In this document: in pieces, positions 21,293 through 34,400 of the stretch
Position numbering within the stretch: the stretch's first letter is position 1
Layout of the letters: every line of letters begins with the position of its first letter
Notes under the pieces: model-generated
What the model was told of the DNA's origin: nothing
Databases searched by the model: none
What the model saw: the letters and a program-made list of their open reading frames with translations, nothing else
Origin: Guillardia theta CCMP2712
Taxonomy: Eukaryota; Cryptophyceae; Pyrenomonadales; Geminigeraceae
DNA length: 49,632 nucleotides
Direction of reading: 5' to 3'
Assembly: GCF_000315625.1 (NCBI RefSeq)
Contig: NW_005434577.1
Location: 76,621-126,252 of the forward strand
Position numbers and translations under genes: made by a program

Positions 21293-22473
21293 AAGCTGGG
21301 GGAGAGCTGATCAGTGTTGTTACTCGCTTCTGACGTGTCATCATTCCGATGATTTCATGTCAGTGAGAGGACTGGCAGGCGGCATTGAGATGCAGGGGTT
21401 TGACGTAAAAACACTTGACGGATCACATGGATCATTTATCAGAGCCCAAACTTGCCCGGCCCCGGGCAAACTGAGAGGATGTAACTTCTCTATTACGACT
21501 GTTCGCTGCAATACTACCGATCAGATGGTGACCAGAGGAAGTTTTTCTCTATTTAATGAATACTCTTATCCCAGAAGTCAATCACCTACCTGCTCTTTAC
21601 TACGCAACAGCATACACATGATCAGTCACTCCGTGATCCATCGAATGTTAATAGAGCAATCCGACGAGTCCGACGGAAAAGAAACTGACTCGACACTGAG
21701 CTGAAGTCAGAGTAGAGGCCCGGAGCACCCTGGGAAATCCGGGCCCGCCCGTCGATAGACGAGGAAAGGGTCGGAACGGTGGCAAGAAGGACAGCAGATG
21801 CCGGGACAAGGAACGGCACCGCACGGTATCCGGGAGGAAGGTTGAGTCCGGTCCAGTCACTGTCTCCGGCCCGGACCTCATCCCCGCAATGATCCCCCAT
21901 CAAGCGCCGGGTCAAAGTTATCCAACGGGCCGAGCGCAATGGTTGGGGGGAGGTGAGGCCGGAGGGACAAGTGAGGAGGAAGAGGAGGAGGAGGAGAAGG
22001 AGGAGCAGGTTGCTGAGAGGAAAGTAGGACATGATTGGGCGAACAGGTAAAGAGATGGGAGACGGATATGGCAAAGGAGATGGCGGGGACCTGAGGAGTT
22101 TCGCTTCAAGGTTGTGAGGAGAGGGTTATGAGAGCCGAGCAAAAGAAGAGATGAGGGAGAGAGAGAGATAGGGTGTGATGTGGAATAGATCCGAAAGGGA
22201 AAGGATGGAGGGAATGATGTGGGATTCAGAAAGACCGGGAAAGGGCAGGTGAGGTGGAATTTCAAACGGGAATAGAAGATCGGGGAGGAGAGATAAGATC
22301 GTGTTTGTTCATGGCAATGACATGAAACCTTAGGAATGTTGGGGATCTTGTTTTCATGGGCAAAGCCCGACAATGATCGGGAATGAAATGGGCCCAAAAT
22401 CGCGCTTGATCTGATTTTGGAATTGTTGTTTGAATACCCGGCGATTCCATCATCTATCCATACGGCACGTGGG
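21293..22473. other. spacer before the giant gene
   Basis: No supported gene. A second plus frame stays open from the repeat array to 21704, adding about 130 non-repeat residues. 21700-21960 is GC-rich and open on the minus strand. 21970-22380 is purine-rich. The promoter of the giant gene should lie at the right edge; no TATA box is obvious. Confidence 0.45.
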
Positions 22474-25400
22474 ATGGGGATGAGACAAGAAATGATCGTC
22501 GCTGTCATGTTGCTGGGTTGGAGTATACGATCAAGTGTTGCACAGATAACGGATGCAACAAGATCTCTGAGCAGCGGAAGCGGACTGCAGTATGCCACTG
22601 CTGGTATCCTGTCCCAATTCACCATTACTGCTTTCGAAGAGAGCGGTTTGCGCAGAACATCCGGTGGAGATGAGTTTTTGGTGCAGCTGGACGGGTCTCA
22701 GTCGTTGCGAGGATCGATCATTGACAACCTGGACGGTAGCTATCAGGCAACGTACACGGCGACGATCAGTGGGGCGTACGAGATATCCGTGTTGCTGTTG
22801 AGGGAGGGGGGCCTTTCTGCTGAGTACTTTGAGAACGTGTGGTTCTTTTACACTCCCGTCCAAGTCGCGATAGACCCTCAGATCAATCACAACTGGGGCA
22901 CGGGTCTAATCACCGCAAACGCAGCAGATTACGTCAGCGTACGATGGCAAGGGAAGGTCAAACCTTACTTCACGGAAACTTACACGTTTTACTTGACAAG
23001 CGACGATGGGGCTAAGTTATGGGTTGAGGGCGTGCCTCTGATCGATCGCTGGGACAGCTATTGCAATGAAACCTCAGCAACCATTGCGTTGCGATCCAAT
23101 GTATATTCTGATATCAAGGTAGAGTACAAGGAAATTACTGGAACGGCCCTCATCTTTCTCTTCTGGGAATCTCCTTCGAGGCCAAAAGAAATCATTCCTT
23201 CATCACAATTCTTCTATGAAACACACACTGCAAAGAGCCCCTTCGGCCTTGAAATCGCTCCCACGGTGGCCAACGGGTCGACCAGTCAGGCCGTTGGGTC
23301 AGGCTTGTCAGTCGCTACTGCAGGCATTGCGGCAACTTGTACGGTGCAAGTCAATGACATGTATAGCAATGAGAGAGGTGTGGGAGGGGACAAGCTATCG
23401 TTGAGGTTGTATGCTCCATATACCCGTCAAAGTGAGTCTTGTCGCATCGGATGCAGCAATCAGTCGAGGTCTGTTCAAGGAATCGTGATTGACAACACGG
23501 ACAGCACTTACGGGATGGAGTATGCGAGTTATGTTTCAGGATACAGCACCTTATTCATTTCTTTGCTCACTAGGGGAGGCGTCATGGCTACATATTATGA
23601 CACTGCTGACTTCGGGTTGCCCCGTGCTGCCCGGGCGGCTTCCACTGGAACTACAACATTGTCCATGATTGGCTGGAACTCTGCTAGTTTGACCGCAGGA
23701 CTGCCTGGCACATCCATCTACGCTGCAGACGGCTACTCCGTGCGCTGGGTGGGGCTGGTTGGGGCGAGTCAGGACGGGGAGTACACCTTCCAAGTCTCGC
23801 GCACGTGCTCGCTGACGTCGGACAGGGTTCGGCTGTGGATTGACAACTCAGTTGTGATCGATCAATGGACTTCGTTGAGCCAGGGGACTTCGGGCTCCTC
23901 CTGCAACCCGACGGGAACTCTCGCGATGAACGCTTTCTCGTATTACGACATCTGGATGGACTACAAGGTGGTCGGGCCCGTTAACCTCGCCCACCTCGTC
24001 CAGCTCAGCTGGAAGTCAGGGACAGGGATCATGCAGGTCCTGCCCTCTACCATGCTGTATGAGGGGTATCCCATCCATGCCAGCCCCTTCTCTGTCTTCA
24101 TCTACCCGTCTGTCACATGTGCCACCAAGTCCATCGCGACACCGAACCAAGTTTCACCCGGACACAGTCTAGAGCTGGCCACAGCCGGAGTGCAGGCGGA
24201 GTTCTCAATCACGGCCAAGGACCTCTATGGCAACCTCAAGGGGCAGGGGGGGGACACTTTCCTCGTCAGGTTCACGGGGGTGGACTCTGCCAGTGGAGTC
24301 GTGGACGATCGACAGGATGGGACTTACCGAGTGTTATACACTCTGACTCAGAGTGGAACATACAGCTGTGCTGTTGTGTTCGGAGCCTTCGGTATCTCTG
24401 CAAGTCCTTTCAGGATCACCACCCAGCCAGCCCGTAGGAACCTGGCAACGAGTGTGGCGTCAGGTTTCTCGCTGTCTATTGCAACGGCTGGAAGGGAAGG
24501 GGTGGTGACTATCACAGTCAGAGACAGCTTCTACAATTGGCAACCTGACCCTTCTGTCTCTCAAGCCAACGTCAAGGTAGACTTGGTCGACGTGCTGAGC
24601 GGCTACAGACCTTCAGTCTATGTTCCTCCCCGACAGCCCGGCGATCTCCCGGCCTTCACTGACACGACCTCGTACATCGGAGACTTCACGCTAGCAGGCA
24701 AACAAGTGTCGACACCTACGAATCTTGACAACCCGAGACTGTTGGTGCGGTACATAGCCACGAAAACAGGCAACTATTCCATGTCTGTGGCTGGATCAGG
24801 GAGTGTATATGACGGGCCAGTCATGGGCAGTCCTTTCAGCCTCTCGCTCATTCCCAACCTTTGCTGCGCCTCAACCTCAACAGCTAGCGGTACCAGCCTC
24901 TCCATCGCTACTGCAGGTAGCGCGGCGACCTTCACGATATTTCCAAAGGACGAGTATGAGAACGTGAGGTTGTATCCGGCAAACCTGGATACCTTCGATG
25001 TGCGAGTGAGGCAATATGATGATCGCTCCCTGTGCCTTCTACAAGGTGGACAATCTTGCGAGAGTTGGTTTGAAAGTCCAAACTTCATCACCATCGGAGG
25101 GCCTGACAAGGTCAGTTTTGAATATCCTCCTGTCTTGCAGCTTTGACTGACTTGTGTCCTCGTGAAAACAGCACGCGGATGTCTTAAGGAGAGCGGATGG
25201 AATGCATGAAGTAACTTTCACAGCAACGAGGCAGGGGATCAATCATATCTGGGCAACGCTTGCTACTCAGGTGAGATATAAGAAAAGTTTGACTCGGACC
25301 TTGACGTTGTGTCGTTGGTCACAGGGTGGAATCAAGCTCGATTACTACAACGTCTCCGTAAACCTGCTGAATACGAGCAATTTCTCAGCTGTCGATTTCT

Positions 25401-28400
25401 CTCTCAACCAATCTACCTTCACTTTGCGCTGGTCAGGCCTGGTACGACCGAGCTTGACGGGTCTCTACACCTTCGTGCTTGGAGAGTCTTCATACGTGGA
25501 GTCAGAGAAGATTCGGATGTGGGTTGACAACTCTCTTATCATCGACCAGTGGACCTCGAGTTCTCCCACAATGACCAATGTGTCTGGTTTCGCCGACACG
25601 ACATACGTCGGCACCTTCTTCATGCAGATGGGCAGATATTACGATATCTTTGCAGTCTACAGACAGACAGAAGTCTCTCCAGCTGTGAACAGAATCAAGC
25701 TTGGATGGAAATCACCGAGATCATCGAATGCAACAACAATCTCTTCGTCCTACCTCTACCTCTCTTCGCATGTTCGTGGAAGTCCTTTCGCTGTAAACAT
25801 TTGGTCAGCCTCTATATCTGCAGGCACTTCCAGGGTCTTTCAGCCAGGCTTGTCGCTAGCTACGGCAGGACGGAATGGGAACTTCATCATTCAGACAAGG
25901 GACGCCTTTGACAACCTCCGACACGACTCTCTCTCCCTCGTCAAGGGGACCGTGCTTGATTTCTCGGTCATCGCCAATGCTTCTCTTCCCAGGGACAACT
26001 CAGTAGAATTTCGGGTGCAAGACAGCAACCTTGACGGAGGGCTGGTCCTGCAGTCCATGAACGTGTCGTACCTCTCAGACGGCGTCTATCAGGCTACGTA
26101 CGCCATGAACACGCAAGGAAGGTACAACATTCGTGGAAGGTTGCTCAAGAGCGGAGGAGTCTTTGGGAACTACTTTGAGAACGCTGACTTCTCCGACAAC
26201 CCAGTCTCCCCTTGGGGCTACCTCACCAACCTCTCTCACTTTGTGCGGGTTGATCAGACTGTCAACTTCAACTGGATGGGGAACCTGAGACCCTGCGGCG
26301 ACCCCCTAGTCATCGGCAAGAACATCGGGCCTGACTTCTTCAGCGTGCAGTGGAGGGGATACGTCCTGCCTGCTTACTCCGAAGTCTACACCTTCCATCT
26401 CACTGCCGACGATGGCGCGAAGCTGAAAGTGAACGACCTTCTTGTAGCCAACAGGTCTGCAGGCTCCTGCGTGCAGGTGGATGGGACCATCGCACTGATG
26501 CAGGAGACTTTGTATCCCATCGCCATCGACTACTACGAGTACGTCGGCAACGCTACGGTAACCCTGGAGTGGAGCAGTCGGTCCCAACCCAGGACTCTAG
26601 TCCCTTCAGATCGCCTTTACACATGGACTACTTCCTTCTTCCTTAGCGACTCCAATGCCCCGCTCTTCGTCGAGCCTGCACGACTCTGTGCTAGCACTTC
26701 CTCCGCCTTCGGAGCCCAACTCACCATATCCACTGCTGGGAGCGCAAGCAGCTTCTTGATACAGAGTCGCGATCAGTTTGACAACAACCGCAAGGGTCCA
26801 GACAATGACCTGCCCCCTCAGACTTTCTCGAAGGCTCTCAAGGTGTGGAGCGGCACCCTCGTGCAAAACTCTGCCAACTCCTTCACTCTGGACGCTACTG
26901 CATCCAACTTCGACGGCTTCTACGGAGGGATGGGAATTCACTTTGACATGATGAGAACGGACGCTATGGTCATATCGCAGACCGGGCGATACATCACCAT
27001 CAGTCGGTCTCTCTCCGCTCCTCTTGCTACCAATGAACGTGTCACGATCTATGACCCTCGCTCGATGTCTCCTCAGGACAGAGAACAGTACGACTACGGC
27101 TTGCCAGGGTTTCATGCTTTCCTCTTCCCCGTCTCCGATCTCGACGCCTCGATCGTCCATGCCGTCCTTGACCGGCAGCCGAGCATTCAGTTTGCAGGGG
27201 GGTTGACAGCCACGTACTATGGACTTGACAGCTCGACAGGAGCCGTTCAGAGTGCGCTATGGAGCACCTCCTGCGGCTATGGAGCTCCGTGCGAGGAGAC
27301 GATCGATTTCAGCTTGACATCTGGAGCGGTGGAGCGAACTTACGGAACTTCGTCTGTCAGGCCCTTCACAACAAGGGGATGGAAGGAGGCAGAGCAACTG
27401 GGAGGGGCTGCCTATCAAGTCCGATGGAATGGCTTGATTTCCTCTACCATCTCAGGGGTCTATACCTTCACCTCCTCCTTCTTTGACCCTTCGGTGAATC
27501 TCGATGACCGGGTCAAACTTTGGATTGACGACGAGCTCGTTATAGAGCAGTGGGCCTCCCTGAGCAACCAGCTCCCCTCCGGCACCTTTCACTTCTCAAA
27601 CTCGTACCCTCAAGCGTACAAGATCAGCGCGTACTACAAGAATGTCAAGAACGTCACTGCCTCCGGCCTCCAGCTCACTTGGAATAGTCTGTCCATGGGC
27701 TCACCCAACCGCACGCTCGTGCCTTCAACTCGGATGTTCCCCCTCAGCGGCAGACACCTTGTCAGCTACACCTGCACGCGAGCTGGGGACTATCAGATGC
27801 ACATCTCCTCAGCTGAAGGCTTCGGCCTTGACGCCACGTTCTACAGCGACGTCGACCTGACGATCCCTCGCACCTCCCTAGTGATGGAGAGCCCCAAAAC
27901 CAGCATGCTGGGCCCTGAGATCCTGCAGGGTGACACATCTTTCTCTCTCAGGTGGGTGGGATACATCCGGCCGTACATCAACTCAGACTCATCGTCGTCC
28001 GCCGGAGACGTGTTCACCTTCCAGACCAACGTGTTGGAGACGGACGAGAAGGTTCGATTGTGGGTGGACAACGTCCTCTTGATTGACCAGTGGAACGTCA
28101 ACTACGGGACTTCTTTCTCAACAACCACCGTCTTGCACGCGCCCCAGTGGTATGAGCTCAAGGTAGAGTACTCTCAGAACGGCGGCAGCGGCAGCTCTTT
28201 CAACCTACTGTGGAAGTGTGCTGTGCCGGGGGAGAGCTGCGCAACGGACGGTCTTGTGGACATATCGTCCAACAGGCTCTACAGGAGCCTGCATGTGATC
28301 GGTAGCCCCTTTCCTCCCTTCACGGTCTTCCCAGCTCCTACCTGCTCGTCCACCAGCACTGTGAGTGGCTCAGCCCTCAGCTCGGGAACAGCTGGGGTCG

Positions 28401-31400
28401 TTGACAGCTTCGTGATCGAGTCCTTTGATGAGTTTGGGAACAGTAGGAATGTCGGAGGCGATCGATACGTCGTGCGCGGCGTCCCCTTTCCCACCTGGAA
28501 TGTCATGGAGCCTTATGCGGAGGTGCGGGGGTCACAGGATTGTATCGGTTGTCTCTCTAACATGCGGTCCAATGTGACTGACCTCGGGGACGGGAGTTAC
28601 AGAGCTGACGTGGTGGGAAAGACGATGGGCTCGTACAAGGTTCTCACTGACCTCGCGCTGGGCGGCAGCCTGGTAGCGACTTACTACTCTTCCAACGGCA
28701 GCTTTGCGTTTCAGCGAGGACACAACGTGTACTCCGTCTCTAACAACTCCCAGCTGCTCGACAGTCTCAACGACTTCGCCTCTCCTTGCCTGTACCGCAA
28801 GGAGTGGCCGGGAGTCCTTCCAGGAACGTACCAGTGCAGCGGTTGGATCTCAGGAAACGCGACAGGAGGGACGTCGAATTCTATCTCAGTACAAATGGAC
28901 CTTTGGCAATCGCTAGTCCCCTACAGTGACTGGAGAGTCAAGATCATTGCGGGGACGTGTAGAGGGCAGACTAGAATCGTTCAGAGCAAGAGCGGTCAGT
29001 CAGTCCACGTCACTCAACCCTGGAACGCTGCGTCAGGGTCGTCCCCCGACGTTTTCAACACGTACGTGCTACAAGCTTACCAGGGGTGTCAAGCTCCCGA
29101 CGGGACCTCGCAGTATGTCTTGTTCTCGGTCACGTCCCCTCCTGGCAGCGTTCCTTCCTCGGCCTTTGGCGTGCGATGGTCGGGGTACCTTCAGCCAACT
29201 CTCCTGCCTCCTTACACGTTCCTGGCGACACTCAGCGACGCTGCATCGAACCAAGAGAGGATGAAGCTGTGGATCGACGACACTCTCATGATCGACCAGT
29301 GGGACTCGCTCTCGACCTTCGTCCCCTCTTGCACCTTCCAGTTCACGAGCTACGGGGTTGACAACCTCTATCACCTCCAAGTGACTTACAAGCGGGGAGC
29401 CTCCACCTCCTCGCCCCCGAGGTTCAACCTCCAGTGGCTCAACTCCGACGTCCATGGATTCTCTCTTTCCCTCCTTCGAGAACGCGGTTCGAACCTGGAC
29501 GCTGGCAGCGTGCTCACAGCCCTTCCCGTCCCCAACTCGGAGTACCTCTCGCTCGTTCCAGGCCCGACCTGCGCCTCCAGCAGTGAGACGGGCGGAGCCC
29601 AGCTGTCCCTCACCACAGCTGGAGTCCTCTCGTACTTCAGCGTCACAGCAAGGGACGCGTACGAGAACCTCAGAGGCCTTGACGAGGATAGTTGGTACGT
29701 CAAGCTAGAGCAGGAGAGCGGAGACAGGCATCGCGGGTATTATTTCTCGTATACCTCGGATCCTGGGACGTACCAAGTGCAGTACACAGTCACAGCAGGC
29801 GGGTACTACTCCGTTCATGTGGATCAGGCGATTGCTGGTGGGCTGAAGGGAGACTACTACAACAACCTTTGGATGATTAGTCCGCCTTCACAACAGACTG
29901 TTGATGGACAGATAAACTTCAACTGGACAGACTTGTGCGTTTCCTCAGTGTGCAACACTACGGTCGAGGGTCAGGTTGGCTGTAGCATGTCGGAAGACTA
30001 TGTGAGTGTGGTGTGGAGTGGCTACTTCAAACCCGAACTGAGCGACACGTACACGTTCTGGATTCAGAGCGACGACGGAGTGAGGATGCTGATCGAGGGA
30101 GAAGTTGTGATGAATCGATGGTGTACAGAGTACGAGACAACCTCTGCCTGCTCCGTCGAGTCCGGCTACGGCGAGGCCAACGCCACTTACTCCTTAATGG
30201 CAAACCAGCTGTTTGAGATCAGGATCGAGTACAAGGAGGTTACGGGCCAGGCTTCTATCAAGCTGGAGTATGGATCCTCTTCCATCCTCCGCCAGGTTGT
30301 CCCTTCCAGCAGACTCTTCCATTCCCCGTCCCCAGCTAAGGGCGGACCCTTCGACCTTTGGGTGGCCCCGAACGTTGTTTGCGCCAGCTTGTCAGATGTA
30401 GCAGGAGGTGGAATGTCGTTTATGACCGCAGGGTACTCGTCCCAGTTCACTATCTACTCCAAGGATGAGTACGGGAACGCGAGGGTTGGCTGGAGTGATC
30501 CTTTCATCATGCTAGCGAGCAACAGTCAAGATTTGAACAACATCAGCACTGCTTCTATCCATGGAACGATCATGGCCAACCTGCTTCCCGGCTCCTACAC
30601 CGTCTCCTTCACTCCCACGCAGTCAGGAAGAACGGAACTGTTCTGTGACGTCCTTGTTCCAGGAGCTCTGTTTGCCACGTACTATGACTTCACTTTTGGC
30701 GACATGTACGAGAATTATCCAATCTTGTCAAACTTGACAAGCAGCCTCTCAACCGACACGCTGAATCACACAAATTTTGTCTTCCCCTTCGTTGTCAAGT
30801 ACTCTGGTTTTGTGCGAGCTACTTCAACGTCCATGTACACGTTCAGAGCGTCGAAGCAAGCTTCTTCGATCGCATACTCGGATCGGGTCAAGTTGTGGTT
30901 GAATGGAGAGCTGCTGATTGATCAGTGGAACTCTTTGACTACTTGGCCTCCAATCAAAACATTCTCATTCCCAGTATCTTACGAGTACTATGAGATAGAA
31001 CTTCTCTACCAGTACAATGATGGAGCGATCAGAAACTTTGAGTTTCAAGTCCAGGGCTCAAGCACTTTTTCATCGCTGCCAAGGGATAATTTGTTTCGCG
31101 GAATACCGCTAAGACCTTCTTGGTTTGCCGATGTCCAGCCAGCTTTGACAGATCTTGACACTTGTCAGTTTCTTGGAAATCAGCTTTCAGTGTCTACCGC
31201 TGGGGTCCTGTCTTCATTCTTGATCATAACGAAAGATGTGCATGGTAACAATCGTAGGACAGGAGGAGATAAGTTTCAGGCAAGTTTCCTTCCTGTTTCA
31301 CCCTTCCATCGCCTGATACGTTTTGCACAGCTACAAGCTATCACTGCTGTTCCGAGCAACAACAGCATCATCTATCCCATCGTGAATGACATGCAGAGCG

Positions 31401-34400
31401 GGACGTATCAAGTGATGTATGTTCCAAAGACATCTGGAACGTATCAGCTTTCTGCCTTCCTTGGCTCGACTAGATCGTTGTTCACCTTCCATGTCTATCC
31501 AGGTACTCCTGCGGATGTTTGACAAGCCGTTGACATCTTACTTCTCGTTTGCGCAGGTGTAGTCGATTCTTTGACATCCGACGTCCAAGGAGACTCCCTC
31601 TCTGTCGCAACGGCTGGGTTTTCAGCAACCTTCACCATCCAGTCGAAAGATTCCTTTGAGAACTTGAGGATTGTTGGAGACGACTCGTTCGTCTCGAAGC
31701 TGATCTACCACGATAACATGCACAGCAACAACGTCTCTTTCAACCTGCGATCCCGATACATCGGACAGAGTCCGTCTACCAATCTTGGAAGGTGGGTCAC
31801 AAGCTACAGGGCTTCATACTCCGGAAATTACTCCATCGACGTCAGAATCGCCCAGCAGAATGGTCTGAACACGACATACTTCTCGGATTCAAACCTCACG
31901 ATGCCAACTTTCTCATCCATCGATGACAACATAGACTACGATTGGGGGAACCAGTCTCCTTACCAGAACGGCTTCTCCGACGAGTTCGGTGTAGGGTGGA
32001 AAGGTTTCCTGCGAGCAAGGTATGAAGATGTATACACCTTCCAGATTCAGCTTCCAAACCCTCTCGAGAGGGTCAAGTTGTGGGTCGATGACGAATGGAT
32101 CATCGATCAGTGGTCCAGCCTTGAGACTACTGCGCCGACTGGAACTTTGTTCATGAGCAGCCAAATGCTGGTCGACGTCGAGATGCAATATCGAGCAAAC
32201 GTTGGACAGTCCAAAGTCCAGCTCTGGTGGAACTCAGTCAACCAAGTAGGTGAAGTTATCCCTAGCTCCAGCTTCTTCGCTTCCTCCGTACCCATCAAAG
32301 GCAGTCCCTTCGGCCTCTCAATCTTCCCTGCACTGTCCTGTGGCTCAACGTCGATCGCCAAGGGAGACGGGCTGTCACTGTCGACCGCTGGATATCCCGC
32401 TACGTTTCAGATCATTGCTAGAGATCACTTGAACAATCTCAAGACAACCTCGTCCGACAACTTTGTGGTGCGAGTGAGGCACAATCAAAACTTCACCTTG
32501 AGAGACATCCATGGGACGGTGGAAGCGAACTCGAATGGTCCGGGCAGCTACAACGTCTACTACACTCCCACATGGAAGCGAGATGCAAGGTCTTACTTCC
32601 CAGGCGACGGTAACAAGCCTTACCATGACGTCACGATCGAGTTGGCTCTGCAGGGGGCAATCATGGCAACTTATTACTCTCACCAAGATTTCTCGAGTCC
32701 CAACCAAACAAGCCTGCAAGAGTCGCTAGCTCAAGATTACGGTAAGTCTGACATCCTCCGGTAGATGATATCATAACCTTCGCTGACTGAACCACACAGA
32801 CATTCAAACTTCAATGCAACTTTCTCCGTCCAACGGATTCACCGCAAGGTACCTCGGATACATCTTGCCTCCTGGTGTTCAGCGATATACATTCACAGCT
32901 CAGTTACCCAATCAAAATGATCGTGTGAGAATCTGGCTTGAAAATTTGCTGGTTATAGATCAATGGATGTCACTCAGCGCTACTTTACCATCAGGAACCC
33001 TTTCAGTCTACTCCGACGATCTTCATTCTATCAAGGTTGAGTACAAGCATGTAGCTGGAGGAAGCGCAGGTATGGGGCTGGTATGGGAATATGAGCTGCA
33101 GGAGCAACCCATTCCCAGCTCCCGCCTGTTTCATGGACATGAAATCTCGTTGAAGACTGTAGCTGGGCAAGGGCTGGCTGCCACGTACTATGACAACTCA
33201 TCGATGATTCCCTCTTTCTCACCTGTGGACTTGGTCTTGGACTGGTCTGGAGACGTGACTGACCGGCCGTATCCGACCAGCCTTCCCGATACAAGCTTCA
33301 GCGCTCGCTGGGCGGGATTTGTGAAGCCGTCACGTTCAGATCAGTACACATTCTTTGTGACCCTGGGAGGCTGCGAGTCGATGGATACTTGCAAGAACTT
33401 GACATCAGAGCGAGTGAGACTTTGGGTTGATGATGTGATGATTATCGATCAGTGGGCTTCCCTCGAGAGTATGGAGCCCCTTGGAACATACACCTTTCCA
33501 GAGGGAGAGGAGTTGTACAACGTTGCGATGGAGTATAAGGTCGTGCAAGCTTATCAAGAGCGCAAAGGCTTCTCGTTGAAATGGGAGAATCTCGCGGGGA
33601 GGGTACCGCTGACGAGGAAGGACGGATCGGTCGACTCAGGACAGGTGGGAAAGAGCGCGATTTCGTCGGATAGATTGTTCCAGACGATGGCGACAAAGAC
33701 GGTCGAACGGGATGACTACACGATATGGGACACAGATTTCTATGATCCTTCTTACAAGTTCCAACAGAACTTTAAGTCTCCTACATTCGGGGGATGGGAC
33801 AGGCTGGCAGGGTGTCCTGGAGTCCTGCAGAGGGAGTCTTGGAAGCAGTACGTCTGCAGAGGGAAAGGATTGAGCGACAACATGGCCGCACAGGTGATAG
33901 TCAGCCCAGGAGGTGAAAGTGCAGCACAATCGACTTGCTCGGGGGATTCTCTTACGGTCTCGACTGCTGGGCTCCTAAGGACTTTCTCTCTGACAGGTAG
34001 GAAAAGCAGTTTTGACAACCCGAATGGTGACGTTGGTGTTTGACAGCTCGAGATTCTTACGGGAATCAGAGAGACGCGGTAGACGACAGCTTCACGGCCA
34101 AGGCGACGCTCTACGACGAGAAGTCCAAGAGTTTGGTACGAGTGTTCTCCTCCTTCTTCAACGAGCTTCAAAACGGGATGTCGCCTCTTGTACAACCGAT
34201 TTCATCCAGCTTCCTCTCGTGGGACTATGCCGGTATACCTTGACATTTTTCTCCCTCCTCGCTTCGTTCTAATGTCCTCCTTCTAGGCCGCTACATCGGC
34301 AACTATGTCGCAACCGTCTCCGGCTTGTACAGCATGGCTGTGGACTCGCTACAATCTTCACCGCACGGCCTATCGGCTGTAGTCTTCACCTCAAAGACCA

